Shown: positions 16,605 to 26,011 of the stretch, in pieces
Position numbering within the stretch: the stretch's first letter is position 1
Layout: each line of letters begins with the position of its first letter
NCBI GenBank assembly: GCA_002390675.1
Contig: DGPZ01000207.1
Span: 1 to 58,013 of the forward strand
Length of the DNA stretch: 58,013 nucleotides
Origin: Deltaproteobacteria bacterium UBA4427
GTDB lineage: Bacteria; Myxococcota_A; UBA9160; UBA4427
Direction: 5' to 3'
Notes under the pieces: model-generated
What the model was told of the DNA's origin: nothing
What the model saw: only the letters and a program-made list of their open reading frames with translations
Databases searched by the model: none
Translations under genes and position numbers: made by a program

Positions 16605-16901
16605 TTAGCCAGCGACATCGAACGCCACAAAAACACCCGTGCTAGTTCCGGCTCCCTGCCCTACCAAAGAACCTTGCCTCGGCTGCTGGCCAGGTCCGAA
16701 ACGGCCGTAGCATAACGGTCGAGAGAGAAGTATCGGACTCAAGCCCATCCACACCGGCCGGGGAAACTCATCATAGCCGAGCGCATAATAGCCGGCGAAC
16801 AAACGATCAAGCACCGAAAAGCTCTGTGCAAAATCCCGATCGTGGTGCCCAGGCAAACGCGAGAGGTGTGTTCGGTGCGCCTGAGGGCCGACCGCAAACA
16901 A
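16605..16901 (-). pseudogene. Possible coding remnant, unassigned
   Basis: An open frame of ~98 codons immediately upstream of the MaoC remnant on the same strand, starting at a TTG and ending FVAFDVAG. It is rich in aromatic residues and His (THLSRLPGHHDRDF, GYYALGYDEFPRPVW), so its composition is more protein-like than a random shadow. I do not recognise it. It may be the decayed partner of the dehydratase, or not a gene at all. Confidence 0.2.
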
Positions 16902-16981
16902 GTAGACACGTGCCTATGTGATACCGTCGACTCATCTATCCATAGGCGCAGAAGCCGTAAAAGTTCTACTAGGAGGCCCGC

Positions 16982-19303
16982 GTGGCTCGCTATCTCCTGC
17001 TCACCATTATCTTACTTTTCATCGTTCTCGGTTTCTGGTTCCGACACGTCAGCGAAGGCGGTCTTGGCGAGCACGAACAGCCCGGCGTAGTGACAGCGCA
17101 AGCGCGCCCGGCAACCGCCGTCGCGGAGACCAAGCAGGCCGTCGCAGACGCCGCCGATGAGATGCTTGTCTCGCGCCCCAAGCAGATCCTCTTTGGCGAC
17201 CTGCACGTCCATACGACCTTCTCCTTTGACGCTTTCATGCTCTCGCTTCCCTTTCAAGGCGGTGAAGGAAGTCATCCCCCGGCCGATGCTTGTGACTTCG
17301 CGCGATTCTGCTCCGCCCTCGACTTCTGGTCGATTAACGACCACGCCGAGAGCATCACGCCGCAGCATTGGGATGAAACAATCGAGTCCGTTCGCGCTTG
17401 TAATGCAGTCGCCGGCGAATCAACCGAACCGGATACCGTCGCGTTCCTGGGCTGGGAATGGACTCAAGTCGGCACCACTCCCGAAAACCATTACGGGCAC
17501 AAAAACATCGTCCTCCGCGACCTAGAGGATGAGAACATCCCCACACGCCCCATTGGCTCATTGATGACGCGGAATCAAATGATTACAGCCAATCCGTTTG
17601 GTGGTCTCGCAGCCGGCGCCTTGATTCACGTCGTGGGTGACGAACGGCTCCACTCACTTTCAAAGTTCTTCGCCGAAAGAACTGCTCTTGACATATGCCC
17701 GTTAGGCGTACCGGTCCGCGACCTTCCTGATGACTGCGTCGAAGTCGTCGACACTCCAGACCTGCTTTTTCAGAAGCTCGACGATTGGGGACATGAGTCG
17801 ATCGTGATTCCTCACGGAACGAGTTGGGGCATGTATACGCCGCCTGCTTCTGATTGGGCAAAACAACTCGAAGGGCCCATGCACGACGAAGACCGACAGA
17901 CGCTCTTCGAGGTCTACTCGGGGCACGGTAACTCTGAAGAGTGGAGCAACTACGCGAGCGTTCGTTTCGAAGACGACGGAACCGCGACCTGTCTCCCTCC
18001 GAGCGAAAACGGATTCACCCCGACCTGCTGGCGCGCGGGCGAACTCATTCGCGAGCGCTGTCTCGCGACAGGCGAAACCGAAGAGGAATGCGAATCTCGC
18101 GCAGTCGTGACACGCGCGGATTCCGCCGCGGCCGGCGCGCAGGCACATCTCGCCGTGCAAGGCGCAGAGGCGACAGACTGGCTGGATGCTGGACAATGCC
18201 CCGACTGCGATGAACCAGCTTTCAACTATCGCCCGCGTGGCTCTGCGCAGTATGTGACGGCTCTGGGAAATTTTGACGCCGAGACCGGCGAACCCCGCCG
18301 ATTCCGCTTTGGCTTCATGGGTTCGAGCGACAATCATTTCGGTCGGCCGGGAACCGGGTATAAAGAAACGATCCGCCCGGGGTTCAGCGAATCTCCTGGC
18401 AACGCGGGCAACCTACCGGCGCTCGCGAGCAGCGTACTCATCCCGCCCGCTGAAGAGCCCATCCCCTACTCCCGCGCCTTCGACGCAAATAACACGGATC
18501 TCCAAGGCTTCGCGCTCATGGAAATGGAGCGACAAGCCTCCTTCTTCCTGACCGGCGGACTGATCGCCTCGCACTCAGAAGGGCGGGACCGCGGCTCGAT
18601 CTGGGATGCCCTCCAGCGCCGCGAAGTCTACGGCACGAGCGGGCCACGCATCCTACTTTGGTTCGACCTTCTGAACGCACCTAATACTCGTGGTCGCCCC
18701 GTTCCCATGGGTGGCGAAACCGAGATGAGCGACACGCCCATCTTCCAAGCCCGCGCGGTCGGCTCCTTCGAGCAGGACCCCGGTTGCCCGGAGTATGCGT
18801 CCACAGCCCTCGGTCCAGACCGTCTCGAGCATCTCTGCAAAAACGAATGCTACAACCCGAGTCCGGATCGGCGCCCCATTACCCGGATCGACGTGATCCG
18901 CATTCGCCCGCAAAATCATCCCGACGAGCCGATTGACACGTTGATTGAAGATCCGTGGAAGAGCTTTGAATGCGACGGGGATCCCGCAGGGTGCAGTTTC
19001 ACTTTCAGCGACCCGGACTACCCACGCTTCGGGCGTGACACCGCCTACTACGTCCGTGCGCATGAAGCCGAAGCGCCGGGGGTTAATGCAGGGAACCTAA
19101 GATGCGACCGCGATACCGAAGGCAACTGCACTGCAGTCAACCTCTGCAACGGCGGCCCCGAAGACGCTTGTGCATCGCCTCATGAGCCTCGAGCCTGGTC
19201 GTCACCGATCTTCGTCGACTACTTGTCTCCGCACAACCAGTCGGCCTGGCAAGACGACCCGACATCCGTCCATCTCAGCCTCCGACAACAGAGCCAGTTC
19301 TAG
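16982..19303 (+). CDS. Membrane-anchored DUF3604 (PHP-like) protein
   Basis: A 773-residue protein. Residues 4-20 form one N-terminal membrane anchor; the rest should face the periplasm. From ~68 it matches DUF3604 with PHP-like metal motifs: FGDLHVHTTFSFDAF (His75, His77) and SINDHAES further on. Many Cys, as in CDFARFC and CPDCDEP, suggest disulfides. PHP-type folds are metal-dependent hydrolases, but the substrate of DUF3604 proteins is not known. The GTG at 16982 is chosen because an AGGAGG sits 5 bp upstream. The gene is monocistronic and converges on the alcohol dehydrogenase gene. Confidence 0.92.
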   Translation: MARYLLLTIILLFIVLGFWFRHVSEGGLGEHEQPGVVTAQARPATAVAETKQAVADAADEMLVSRPKQILFGDLHVHTTFSFDAFMLSLPFQGGEGSHPPADACDFARFCSALDFWSINDHAESITPQHWDETIESVRACNAVAGESTEPDTVAFLGWEWTQVGTTPENHYGHKNIVLRDLEDENIPTRPIGSLMTRNQMITANPFGGLAAGALIHVVGDERLHSLSKFFAERTALDICPLGVPVRDLPDDCVEVVDTPDLLFQKLDDWGHESIVIPHGTSWGMYTPPASDWAKQLEGPMHDEDRQTLFEVYSGHGNSEEWSNYASVRFEDDGTATCLPPSENGFTPTCWRAGELIRERCLATGETEEECESRAVVTRADSAAAGAQAHLAVQGAEATDWLDAGQCPDCDEPAFNYRPRGSAQYVTALGNFDAETGEPRRFRFGFMGSSDNHFGRPGTGYKETIRPGFSESPGNAGNLPALASSVLIPPAEEPIPYSRAFDANNTDLQGFALMEMERQASFFLTGGLIASHSEGRDRGSIWDALQRREVYGTSGPRILLWFDLLNAPNTRGRPVPMGGETEMSDTPIFQARAVGSFEQDPGCPEYASTALGPDRLEHLCKNECYNPSPDRRPITRIDVIRIRPQNHPDEPIDTLIEDPWKSFECDGDPAGCSFTFSDPDYPRFGRDTAYYVRAHEAEAPGVNAGNLRCDRDTEGNCTAVNLCNGGPEDACASPHEPRAWSSPIFVDYLSPHNQSAWQDDPTSVHLSLRQQSQF

Positions 19304-19349
19304 TAGACGAGACATCGACCCTAGAAACAGCTGAGAGTCCCAAAACAAA

Positions 19350-19381
19350 AACGCCCGCCCTCCAAAAGGAGCGCGGACGTT
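19350..19381 (-). terminator. Rho-independent terminator after the alcohol dehydrogenase gene
   Basis: A 14-bp stem with two mismatches and a four-base loop; read on the minus strand it is followed by TTTTTGTTTTGG, a good U-tract. It lies 120 bp past the dehydrogenase stop. On the plus strand only a short T run follows, so it may also weakly end the DUF3604 transcript. Confidence 0.8.
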
Positions 19382-19501
19382 TCCACGAAATCAAATGCCG
19401 CAAAAGCAGCACAGCAATCAAAGGAGCCTAAGCCGTCAGCCGCCTTCAGGCCGCCAACTAACCGGCATCCCGAACGGCACGACTAAGATCCAACAACTCG
19501 C

Positions 19502-20575
19502 TTAGAAGTCGATGACCGACCGTATCACTTCACCCGCCTGCATGGCGCGGAAAGCGTCGTTCACTTCCTCAAGCTTGATGCGGCGAGAGATCATGCTCTC
19601 AAGGTCGAGCTTGCCGGTCTTCCAGAGCGAGAGCAGCTCGGGCATGAAGGTTCGGACATTCGCTGATCCGTACATGCTGCCCTTGAGCGTCTTATTTGCG
19701 AAGAAGAGCTCGAAAGCGGAGAACTGAACCATGTCCTCCATCCGGCCGACGCCGACGATGACCGCCGTGCCGCCGGTTCGAGCGGCGTCGTAGGTTGCGC
19801 GAATCGTCTTCGAGTGACCGATACATTCGAGAGCGAAGTCAAAGCCCTCGCCGCCCGTGATCTTCATCCGCGCGTCGTCGAAGCCGTCGGGCGTGCAGAC
19901 CGAGGTCGCGCCGAAATGCTTTGCCTGCTCGAGCTTGCCTTCCACCATATCGACGGCCAGGATCTCCGAGGCACCCGCGATGCGTGCGCCCTGAATTGCC
20001 GAGATGCCAACGCCACCGCAACCGAACACTACAACCGACGAGCCGGGGGTGATCGCTGCCGTGTTAATCGAGGCGCCTACGCCCGTGGTCACGCCACAGC
20101 CGATGAGCGATGCGATGTCGAGCGGAACGTCCTTTGGAATCTTCACCACGCCGGCCTCGCCGACGATCAGCTCTTCCGCGAACGTACCGAGGCCTGTCAT
20201 GCCGGGAACCGGGTTGCCGTCCATGCGGAAATTCGTGGACATCGCCTGGGGCCCGGTCTGCTTGCAGAGAAAGGACTGCTGTCGCAAACACGGATTGCAA
20301 ACCGAGCATGCCGGCGTAAAAGAGAGAATCACGTGATCGCCAACTGTGACGCCCGTGACAGCTTCGCCGATCTCCTCAACTACGCCGGCACCTTCATGAC
20401 CAAGGATGGTTGGCGGCGGCTGGGGAATCGTGCCGTTCATTACCGAGAGGTCCGAGTGGCAAACGCCGCTCGAGCCGATCTTCACGCGCACGTCCTTGGG
20501 CCCCACGTCACCAAGCGTGATGTCGTCTCGAATGACGAGGTCTGCATCGCGTTCCAAAAAGAGCGCTGCCTTCAT
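19502..20575 (-). CDS. Zinc-dependent alcohol dehydrogenase (MDR family)
   Basis: A 357-residue medium-chain dehydrogenase with all expected residues. Catalytic zinc ligands are Cys39, His60 (GHEGAG) and Cys160; structural zinc ligands are Cys90, 93, 96 and 104 (CSVCNPCLRQQSFLC). The Rossmann loop GCGGVG is followed by Asp in LAVDMVEGK, pointing to NAD+. Length and the TGLGTFAEE segment place it near class III/acyl-type alcohol dehydrogenases. It oxidises alcohols or reduces aldehydes in the cytoplasm. The next gene upstream on the same strand is a phosphotriesterase-family hydrolase, with a 162-bp gap, so co-transcription is possible but not certain. Confidence 0.95.
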   Translation of the reverse strand: MKAALFLERDADLVIRDDITLGDVGPKDVRVKIGSSGVCHSDLSVMNGTIPQPPPTILGHEGAGVVEEIGEAVTGVTVGDHVILSFTPACSVCNPCLRQQSFLCKQTGPQAMSTNFRMDGNPVPGMTGLGTFAEELIVGEAGVVKIPKDVPLDIASLIGCGVTTGVGASINTAAITPGSSVVVFGCGGVGISAIQGARIAGASEILAVDMVEGKLEQAKHFGATSVCTPDGFDDARMKITGGEGFDFALECIGHSKTIRATYDAARTGGTAVIVGVGRMEDMVQFSAFELFFANKTLKGSMYGSANVRTFMPELLSLWKTGKLDLESMISRRIKLEEVNDAFRAMQAGEVIRSVIDF

Positions 20576-20737
20576 ATGTTTTCTCCGTCCCGGCTCGGCA
20601 CGACTGCCGCCTAGGGTGATTGAGTTCTAGGTACTCGCCACCCTTGGCGGCGATCACAAACGATAGCGCCCGAACGACCGCTCGCCCGACTCGCAAGTCT
20701 TCAAATAGGCCGAATCCGAAGCAGAGCTCCGCCGCTG

Positions 20738-21730
20738 TCATGCAAGGGCCGAAAGCTTCTCTCCGGAGAAGAAACGGCGCGGATTTTCAACGAGGAGCCC
20801 CTCGATCTGCTCGGCGCTAATTCCCTCTTCACGCAAGCGCGGGATAATCTTCCGTTCGAAATGCGTCGGATCAAAGGCGTCCGGGACCTGGGCGAGCATC
20901 CCTGGCGGAAAGGGTTGGCCCTTCCAGCACCAGACCGAGTCATGGGAAACCACGACGCGATCGCCAGCTCCAGCCTTCAGCACCTTCACCAAAGAAGAGA
21001 TGCGCTTCTCGTCGGGGAAAACCATATCTATTCCGAAACGATCGAATCCGAGATACGAGCCACTCCGTGCTAGGCCCATGTGGTATTCGTGATTATCGGT
21101 GCCGCAGGAATGCCCAATGATGATGCGATGTGCGGGGACACCATTGTCGGTCAGAATCTTCTGCTGCGCATCGCCCATGGTGCCCTGATCCGTATGGGTC
21201 GTAATCGGCGCGCCGGTTGCAACCGAAGCCTTTGCTGCGGCGAGCAGAATGTTATTTTCGTATTCAGTGATTTCGTTCGGACCACTCGCAACCTTAATGA
21301 TGCCGGCCTTAATTCCCGTATCGCCAATCCCCTCAGTTAGGTCGGAGATGAAGAGATCCGCCATCAGATCGACAATGCTCTCGCCGAAGTTGGATCGAAA
21401 ATGCCAGTAGGCGTAGGCTCCCTCGGATTGTTTGTACAAACCCGTCGCAAGAATAATCTGGAAGCCGGTCTGCTGCCCAACCTTCGCCGCTAGCTCTGCG
21501 TCGCGGCCAAGATCATTCGGGCACGGATCGAGAAGTGTCGAATAACCGAGTTCTTGTAGTTCCTGAATACGGTCAACGCAGATCGCGATCTCGTCTGCCT
21601 GGGACGCCTTGGTAACATTCGAATGGCTCTCCCAGGCGGGATAAGCGATCACGAGATGCTCGTGCATTAAGGTTCTGCCTAGCTCTGCAGCCGTAGTTTC
21701 TCCGGACGCCGTCGCAATCTTCGTCGTCAT
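20738..21730 (-). CDS. Phosphotriesterase-family (amidohydrolase) protein
   Basis: A 330-residue TIM-barrel amidohydrolase. Metal motifs are HEH at 23-25, a Lys that could be carbamylated in IIKVASG, His in ITTHTDQG and in IIGHSCG, and Asp in VVSHDSVWC. Members hydrolyse lactones or phosphotriesters; lactonase activity is the commonest natural function. I start at ATG 21730, with GGGAG 9 bp upstream, because the preceding 23 codons look non-coding. Substrate unknown; a role with the neighbouring dehydrogenase on a lactone or ester is a guess. Confidence 0.9.
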   Translation of the reverse strand: MTTKIATASGETTAAELGRTLMHEHLVIAYPAWESHSNVTKASQADEIAICVDRIQELQELGYSTLLDPCPNDLGRDAELAAKVGQQTGFQIILATGLYKQSEGAYAYWHFRSNFGESIVDLMADLFISDLTEGIGDTGIKAGIIKVASGPNEITEYENNILLAAAKASVATGAPITTHTDQGTMGDAQQKILTDNGVPAHRIIIGHSCGTDNHEYHMGLARSGSYLGFDRFGIDMVFPDEKRISSLVKVLKAGAGDRVVVSHDSVWCWKGQPFPPGMLAQVPDAFDPTHFERKIIPRLREEGISAEQIEGLLVENPRRFFSGEKLSALA

Positions 21731-22243
21731 GATCCGTCTCCCTCGCTCGCCTGCGCAAGCGGTCGCGCCCGGGGAATCGGGACACGAACGTAGGGACAAT
21801 CATAACCTTCCGAAGCACTAAACGGCAGGCGCCCGCCGAAAACTCAACAAGGCCTGCCAGCGGCTCGTAATGGCAGCCACGAAGCTTCCCATCGGATCCA
21901 AAAACAAGCTTTAGCTGGTGAAGCTTGGCGGGCAGAAAATGCTGCTCGGCTCCGCGAGGATGGGGTGAGGTACAGAGTAGAAGTCCTCCCGGGAAATCGG
22001 TCGTCGCCTGTGAGCTGACCCGAACTTGTTTTTACAGTGTAGGCGCTCTCGGCGGCCATCTATCACAGGCGGAGATATCAGTTGATTCGCGGTCCAATGC
22101 ATTTCGCGAGTTAAGGTAGCGCCACGTGATGCCTAACATAATTGACACAAAAGTGAGGAGTCTCATCTCCCGTCCGATTCTTTTCGTCATCGCAGTTATC
22201 ATTTTTCTTTTCCGACTCAGAGTAAGCCCGGAACGATTGCGCC
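21731..22243. other. Gene-free gap
   Basis: About 510 bp between the end of the histidine kinase gene and the start of the phosphotriesterase-family gene, both on the minus strand. It should contain the latter's promoter. Short frames here have no recognisable features; a plus-strand frame from 22126 starts with a hydrophobic segment but runs 230 bp into the kinase gene antisense, so I reject it. Confidence 0.35.
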
Positions 22244-23875
22244 CTATATCCGCTCTTCTGGATTGCGGATCGCATCAGTCGGCAACATCACGCTCACGCG
22301 TGCTCCCGCGCGCGCTTGGTTCTCAATACGCAATTCACCACCGTGCCTTTCGACAATGCGTAAACAAACAGTCAATCCGAGGTCCTCTCCTGCACCTGCG
22401 GGCTGGTCCCCAAAAAAGGGATCGAAGACCTCGTCAATCGCCGTTGATTCAATTCCAACCCCGCGATCTGTGACCGCAAGTTCAATCCCGCGTGGGGTTC
22501 CCTTAAGAGAGATCACCACTTCAGGCGCGTTGGACAGCTCAACCGAGGCTTCGATGGCATTTTTCACGAGCTGCACAACGACATGCTCAATCTGCATGGG
22601 CTCACATTCAACTCGCGGCAGTCCAGGCTGCGCATCGATTTTGATCACCGACGTAGGCGGCAGCGACGGTCGCGCTGTCGCTACGGCCCGCGCGACTAAC
22701 TTCGCCAAATCGACACGTCCGAGAAATCTACCGCCGGAGGACCCGCCAAACTTGCCAATGCGTGCTGCCCATTCGCGGATATCCCGTACGAGACCGCGCT
22801 CATCGCTCCCCCCAGCCTCACCGGTCTCATCAGCACGCCGGTCGAACCAGCACTCTAGGTCGCCCGAGGCGGAATGGATCTGCTGCGCCGCCTTTTGTAC
22901 TTCGCGGTCCTGTTCCCGAGCACGACGGGCATCTTCGGAGCTGACGTCGCTCGCTAGGCGAACGGGATTAAGTACGGGTTCGGCTTCGAGCTTTGCGTCC
23001 GCCCGGGCGAGTGCATCGAGCTTCGCCGCCAGGGCATCATCGACCTGATCGAAAAGTGCGAGATGCCCGCGTCGTGCACCCGCAACGGCTTCGAGCTGCG
23101 CTCGCAAATCCACTACGGCGCCAACAAGCGGCCCCGAAAGCACCGCAAAGCCTGCAGCCAATCCTGCCGCTGACACAAGACTCGCAATGCCAAAGGAGGT
23201 CGCACTGAAGACGGCGACGGCAGCAACCAGCCCCGCCGCAACACCAGCACCAATTGCCGTGCCGGTTAACAAGCCCACGCGCGACGTCGACTGCCACGTG
23301 ATGCGATAAAGGCAAGTCTCGGCACCGTGAGCGACACAGCTTGCATCATCCACTCGGGCTGGCAATAAACCGTAGAGCCCCGGAATCGATTCAAGCATTC
23401 CACGGCGAAGCGCGCAAAGCGACGCCCTGTTTTGCGAAGTCTTTCCCTCGGCGCCGTGTGCGGGTACATAACAAATTTCGGCAGCCTGCCCATCGATCGA
23501 GACGACTTCCCAAGATCCGGACAACTCGTCGCGAGGCAGGAGCGATTGCAACCGACGGTAGGCTTTCTCGGGCGTTGCTAGGCCAAGCGAATAGAATGCG
23601 AGGCCAGTTGATTCGGGGGAGACGAGTCGATGTCCAAGTGCACGGGCCATCCCAGGATTCACTTCACCAGCGGAGAAGAGCGCTCCGATCGAGCCGCTCG
23701 CGAGCCAGTCCGGAGCTGCGGCGAGGCTCTCACCTATTGTCCCCAAGGCACATACGGCGCGATCGTGAGCCGCGACACGTCCCTCGACCGCAAGCCACGT
23801 CAGAAGTGTCGTCGCAATCGTTCTATTACCAGGACCCGAATTCGCGCCCGTTTCTTTGCTCTGGCCTCGACTCAT
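22244..23875 (-). CDS. Membrane histidine kinase with V4R-like sensor region
   Basis: About 543 residues. The N-terminal half is a cytoplasmic sensor ending in SCVAHGAETCLYRITW, a C-x8-C pattern typical of V4R-type domains. Two hydrophobic segments follow (around GTAIGAGVAAGLVAAVAVF and the next 40 residues), then a coiled linker. The C-terminus is an ATPase module with N box VVQLVKNAIEAS, G1 DRGVGIE, F VFDPFF and G2 GEDLGLTVCLRIV. I cannot find a normal H-box with phospho-accepting His; the nearest His is in QQIHSASGD. No response regulator is adjacent. Start: ATG 23875, with GGGG upstream; an ATG at 23923 is also possible. Confidence 0.8.
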   Translation of the reverse strand: MSRGQSKETGANSGPGNRTIATTLLTWLAVEGRVAAHDRAVCALGTIGESLAAAPDWLASGSIGALFSAGEVNPGMARALGHRLVSPESTGLAFYSLGLATPEKAYRRLQSLLPRDELSGSWEVVSIDGQAAEICYVPAHGAEGKTSQNRASLCALRRGMLESIPGLYGLLPARVDDASCVAHGAETCLYRITWQSTSRVGLLTGTAIGAGVAAGLVAAVAVFSATSFGIASLVSAAGLAAGFAVLSGPLVGAVVDLRAQLEAVAGARRGHLALFDQVDDALAAKLDALARADAKLEAEPVLNPVRLASDVSSEDARRAREQDREVQKAAQQIHSASGDLECWFDRRADETGEAGGSDERGLVRDIREWAARIGKFGGSSGGRFLGRVDLAKLVARAVATARPSLPPTSVIKIDAQPGLPRVECEPMQIEHVVVQLVKNAIEASVELSNAPEVVISLKGTPRGIELAVTDRGVGIESTAIDEVFDPFFGDQPAGAGEDLGLTVCLRIVERHGGELRIENQARAGARVSVMLPTDAIRNPEERI

Positions 23876-24064
23876 ACATCCCCGCCACGAACTGCCACGG
23901 GCGGGAAATCCCGTCCCGGACATACCGGTTCGAAATCGTTATCGGCATATCCGGCGCAAAATGGAGGCGGGAAAGATGCAAGCAGAGCGGAATCCGCTCC
24001 GGCTTAACCCCGAGCATGGTCTCAGCATCGAAATCTACGACCTCGTCACCCAGAAGGGGGTCGG

Positions 24065-24571
24065 TCAGCGTGTGTGTCGGCGCATCGCGCGACGGGTCTC
24101 GCGATCCCCGTCACGTTCTTTGATTGTTGCCCGCTTATCGTGGCGTTGTTTACCGCGTGCGAGCGCCAGCTCGACCTTGGCGCGCCCTCGCCGGAAATAA
24201 ACGGTCAGCGGCACGAGGGTGAAGCCCTTCTCGCGGATGCGATGATCCATCCGCTCGATCTCCTGCCGATTCAGAAGCAGCTTTCGCCGCCGCTGTGGAT
24301 CTGAGGGATTCGCACGAGTTGCCGGCTCGTAAGGCGAAATATGAAGCTTTTCCAGGTAAGCCTCGCCGAGATGAACAGAGGCAAAGCTATCACCCATATT
24401 CACGCGGCCTTCACGCAGGCTCTTCACTTCCGGCCCCATCAACTGGATGCCGGCTTCCCAGGTATCGACGATTTCATAGTCAAAGCGCGCACGACGATTC
24501 GTCGCGACGACGAGTCGGCCTTCGGCATCGAGCTTATCGACGCTCTTCTTTTTCTTCTTTGCGGGAGCCAT
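24065..24571 (-). CDS. smpB: SsrA-binding protein SmpB
   Basis: A 168-residue SmpB, slightly longer than the usual ~150-160 because of a Lys-rich start (MAPAKKKKK) and a basic tail. Hallmarks are ATNRRARFDYEI, GPEVKSLREGR and NRQEIERMDHRI. SmpB binds the tRNA-like part of tmRNA and brings it to stalled ribosomes; the basic tail reads the empty mRNA channel. It starts 29 bp after panD and is probably the last gene of a panBCD-smpB unit. The tmRNA gene is on the same strand 8 kb downstream. Confidence 0.97.
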   Translation of the reverse strand: MAPAKKKKKSVDKLDAEGRLVVATNRRARFDYEIVDTWEAGIQLMGPEVKSLREGRVNMGDSFASVHLGEAYLEKLHISPYEPATRANPSDPQRRRKLLLNRQEIERMDHRIREKGFTLVPLTVYFRRGRAKVELALARGKQRHDKRATIKERDGDRETRRAMRRHTR

Positions 24572-24600
24572 GCTGCGCGCAGCTTAGCCGACGGAACGAT

Positions 24601-24963
24601 TCAGTGCGTTTCCACTTCACGTATGCGGTTCTCATGGTCAACAAATACCCGCTTGGCGGCATAGTCCGGGACCTCAGCATCCGGAACATCAGCCCAGCTC
24701 GCGATAATGACGAGATCTCCGGGCTTCATCAGATGCGCAGCGGCGCCATTGACGCAGATCTGGCCTGCCCCACGTTCGCCTTCAATGATGTAGGTGGAGA
24801 GCCGGTTGCCATTCGTGCAGTTCCAGAGATCGACGCGCTCGTAAGCCACCATATCGGAAGCCTCGAGTAGATCGCGATCGATCGTGACCGAGCCTTCGTA
24901 TTCGATATTGGCTTCTGTGACGGTCGCGCGATGAATCTTGGACTTGAGCATGTGACGCATCAT
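24601..24963 (-). CDS. panD: Aspartate 1-decarboxylase PanD
   Basis: A 120-residue pyruvoyl enzyme that makes beta-alanine from aspartate for pantothenate. The family start MLKSKIHRATVTEA, the self-cleavage site Gly-Ser in YEGSVTID (24-25) and the NGAAAHL loop are intact. It is made as a pro-enzyme that cleaves before Ser25 to form the pyruvoyl group. GAGGAG lies 9 bp before the ATG. It sits between panC (87 bp upstream) and smpB. Confidence 0.97.
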   Translation of the reverse strand: MMRHMLKSKIHRATVTEANIEYEGSVTIDRDLLEASDMVAYERVDLWNCTNGNRLSTYIIEGERGAGQICVNGAAAHLMKPGDLVIIASWADVPDAEVPDYAAKRVFVDHENRIREVETH

Positions 24964-25050
24964 GATGAGGTTCTCCTCTAGAAATCTATCAGGGGCAAGC
25001 GGCCCCGAGGCCAGGCCACGACAAAAGGACCCGTCCCGGATGAAAAGTAA

Positions 25051-25935
25051 TTAGGTAGCGGCTGATCCCAGCACGCGGTTGTCGATCAATCGAACGTCGG
25101 CCCCAAGGCCATCTGCGTCCGCCGTAAATTGAAGAGCTATCGCGAGGAGCGTCGGCCCCTCGACTTCGTCCCCGACGAGTTCGAGCTCTGATGGATCACG
25201 CAGTTCCGCATAGTCGATGGTCGCCTGAGTCGCTTCGCTGAGCTTCTTGCGAACGGCTTCCAAAATCGACGCCGTGGATCGTTCGCCAGAAGCAAACATC
25301 CGTTCTGCGATCGCCAGACTTTCGGAAATTCGCAGCGCTTGTTCCCGAGCCACCGGCCCCAGATGCACGTTCCGACTAGAGAGTGCTAGGCCATCGGATT
25401 CGCGAACAGTGGCACCGCCCACAACTTCGACGTCGAAGCCTAGATCTCGAGTCATTCGGCGAATCACAGCGAGCTGCTGGAAATCTTTCTGCCCAAAGAC
25501 CGCGACGTGCGGCTTCGCAGCCAGAAATAGCTTGGACACAATGGTCGTTACGCCGCGAAAATGCCCCGGACGATTGCCACCGCAAAGCGGCTCGGAGAGA
25601 CCGGCCACGTCGACCCAGGTCGATGCACCCTCTGGATAGAGTTCTTCGACTTGGGGCGTCCAGACGACATCCACACCCGCATTCCGGCAAGCGGCTAAGT
25701 CGTCTTCCATAACGCGCGGATAACCCTCGAAATCCTTCGCATCATTAAACTGCGTCGGATTCACGAAGATCGATACGACTACCAGATCCGCACTTAACCG
25801 CGCTTCCTCGACTAGCGAGAGATGCCCGGCATGAAGTGCGCCCATGGTCGGAACCAATCCGATGCGACGGCCGCCCGCGCGCTCCGCATCGGACCACGTC
25901 TGTAGCGCTGCCCTCGTTTCGATGACTCGCATCAT
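25051..25935 (-). CDS. panC: Pantothenate synthetase PanC
   Basis: A 294-residue ligase joining pantoate and beta-alanine with ATP. Motifs are PTMGALHAGHLSL (HxGH nucleotide-binding), FVNPTQF, GHFRGVTTIV, FGQKDFQQL and DGLALSSRN (KMSKS-like). I start at the double ATG at 25935 because GAGGAG lies just upstream and other family members start the same way; an 18-codon extension exists but adds nothing recognisable. It is the middle gene of panB-panC-panD. Confidence 0.97.
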   Translation of the reverse strand: MMRVIETRAALQTWSDAERAGGRRIGLVPTMGALHAGHLSLVEEARLSADLVVVSIFVNPTQFNDAKDFEGYPRVMEDDLAACRNAGVDVVWTPQVEELYPEGASTWVDVAGLSEPLCGGNRPGHFRGVTTIVSKLFLAAKPHVAVFGQKDFQQLAVIRRMTRDLGFDVEVVGGATVRESDGLALSSRNVHLGPVAREQALRISESLAIAERMFASGERSTASILEAVRKKLSEATQATIDYAELRDPSELELVGDEVEGPTLLAIALQFTADADGLGADVRLIDNRVLGSAAT

Positions 25936-26011
25936 CGGTTCTCCTCGATTTTTTCGTTCGAAAGGAACGCGTCCTCCACCCCGCCACAACAGCTAGGTGA
26001 AAAGCGACAAC

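Noticed and set aside
17702..18337. A 211-codon minus-strand frame inside the DUF3604 gene
   Set aside because: Arg/Ala-rich translation with no motif, fully antisense to a strong gene.
22126..22473. Plus-strand frame starting with a hydrophobic segment
   Set aside because: The second half is antisense to the conserved ATPase part of the kinase and no ribosome site is seen.
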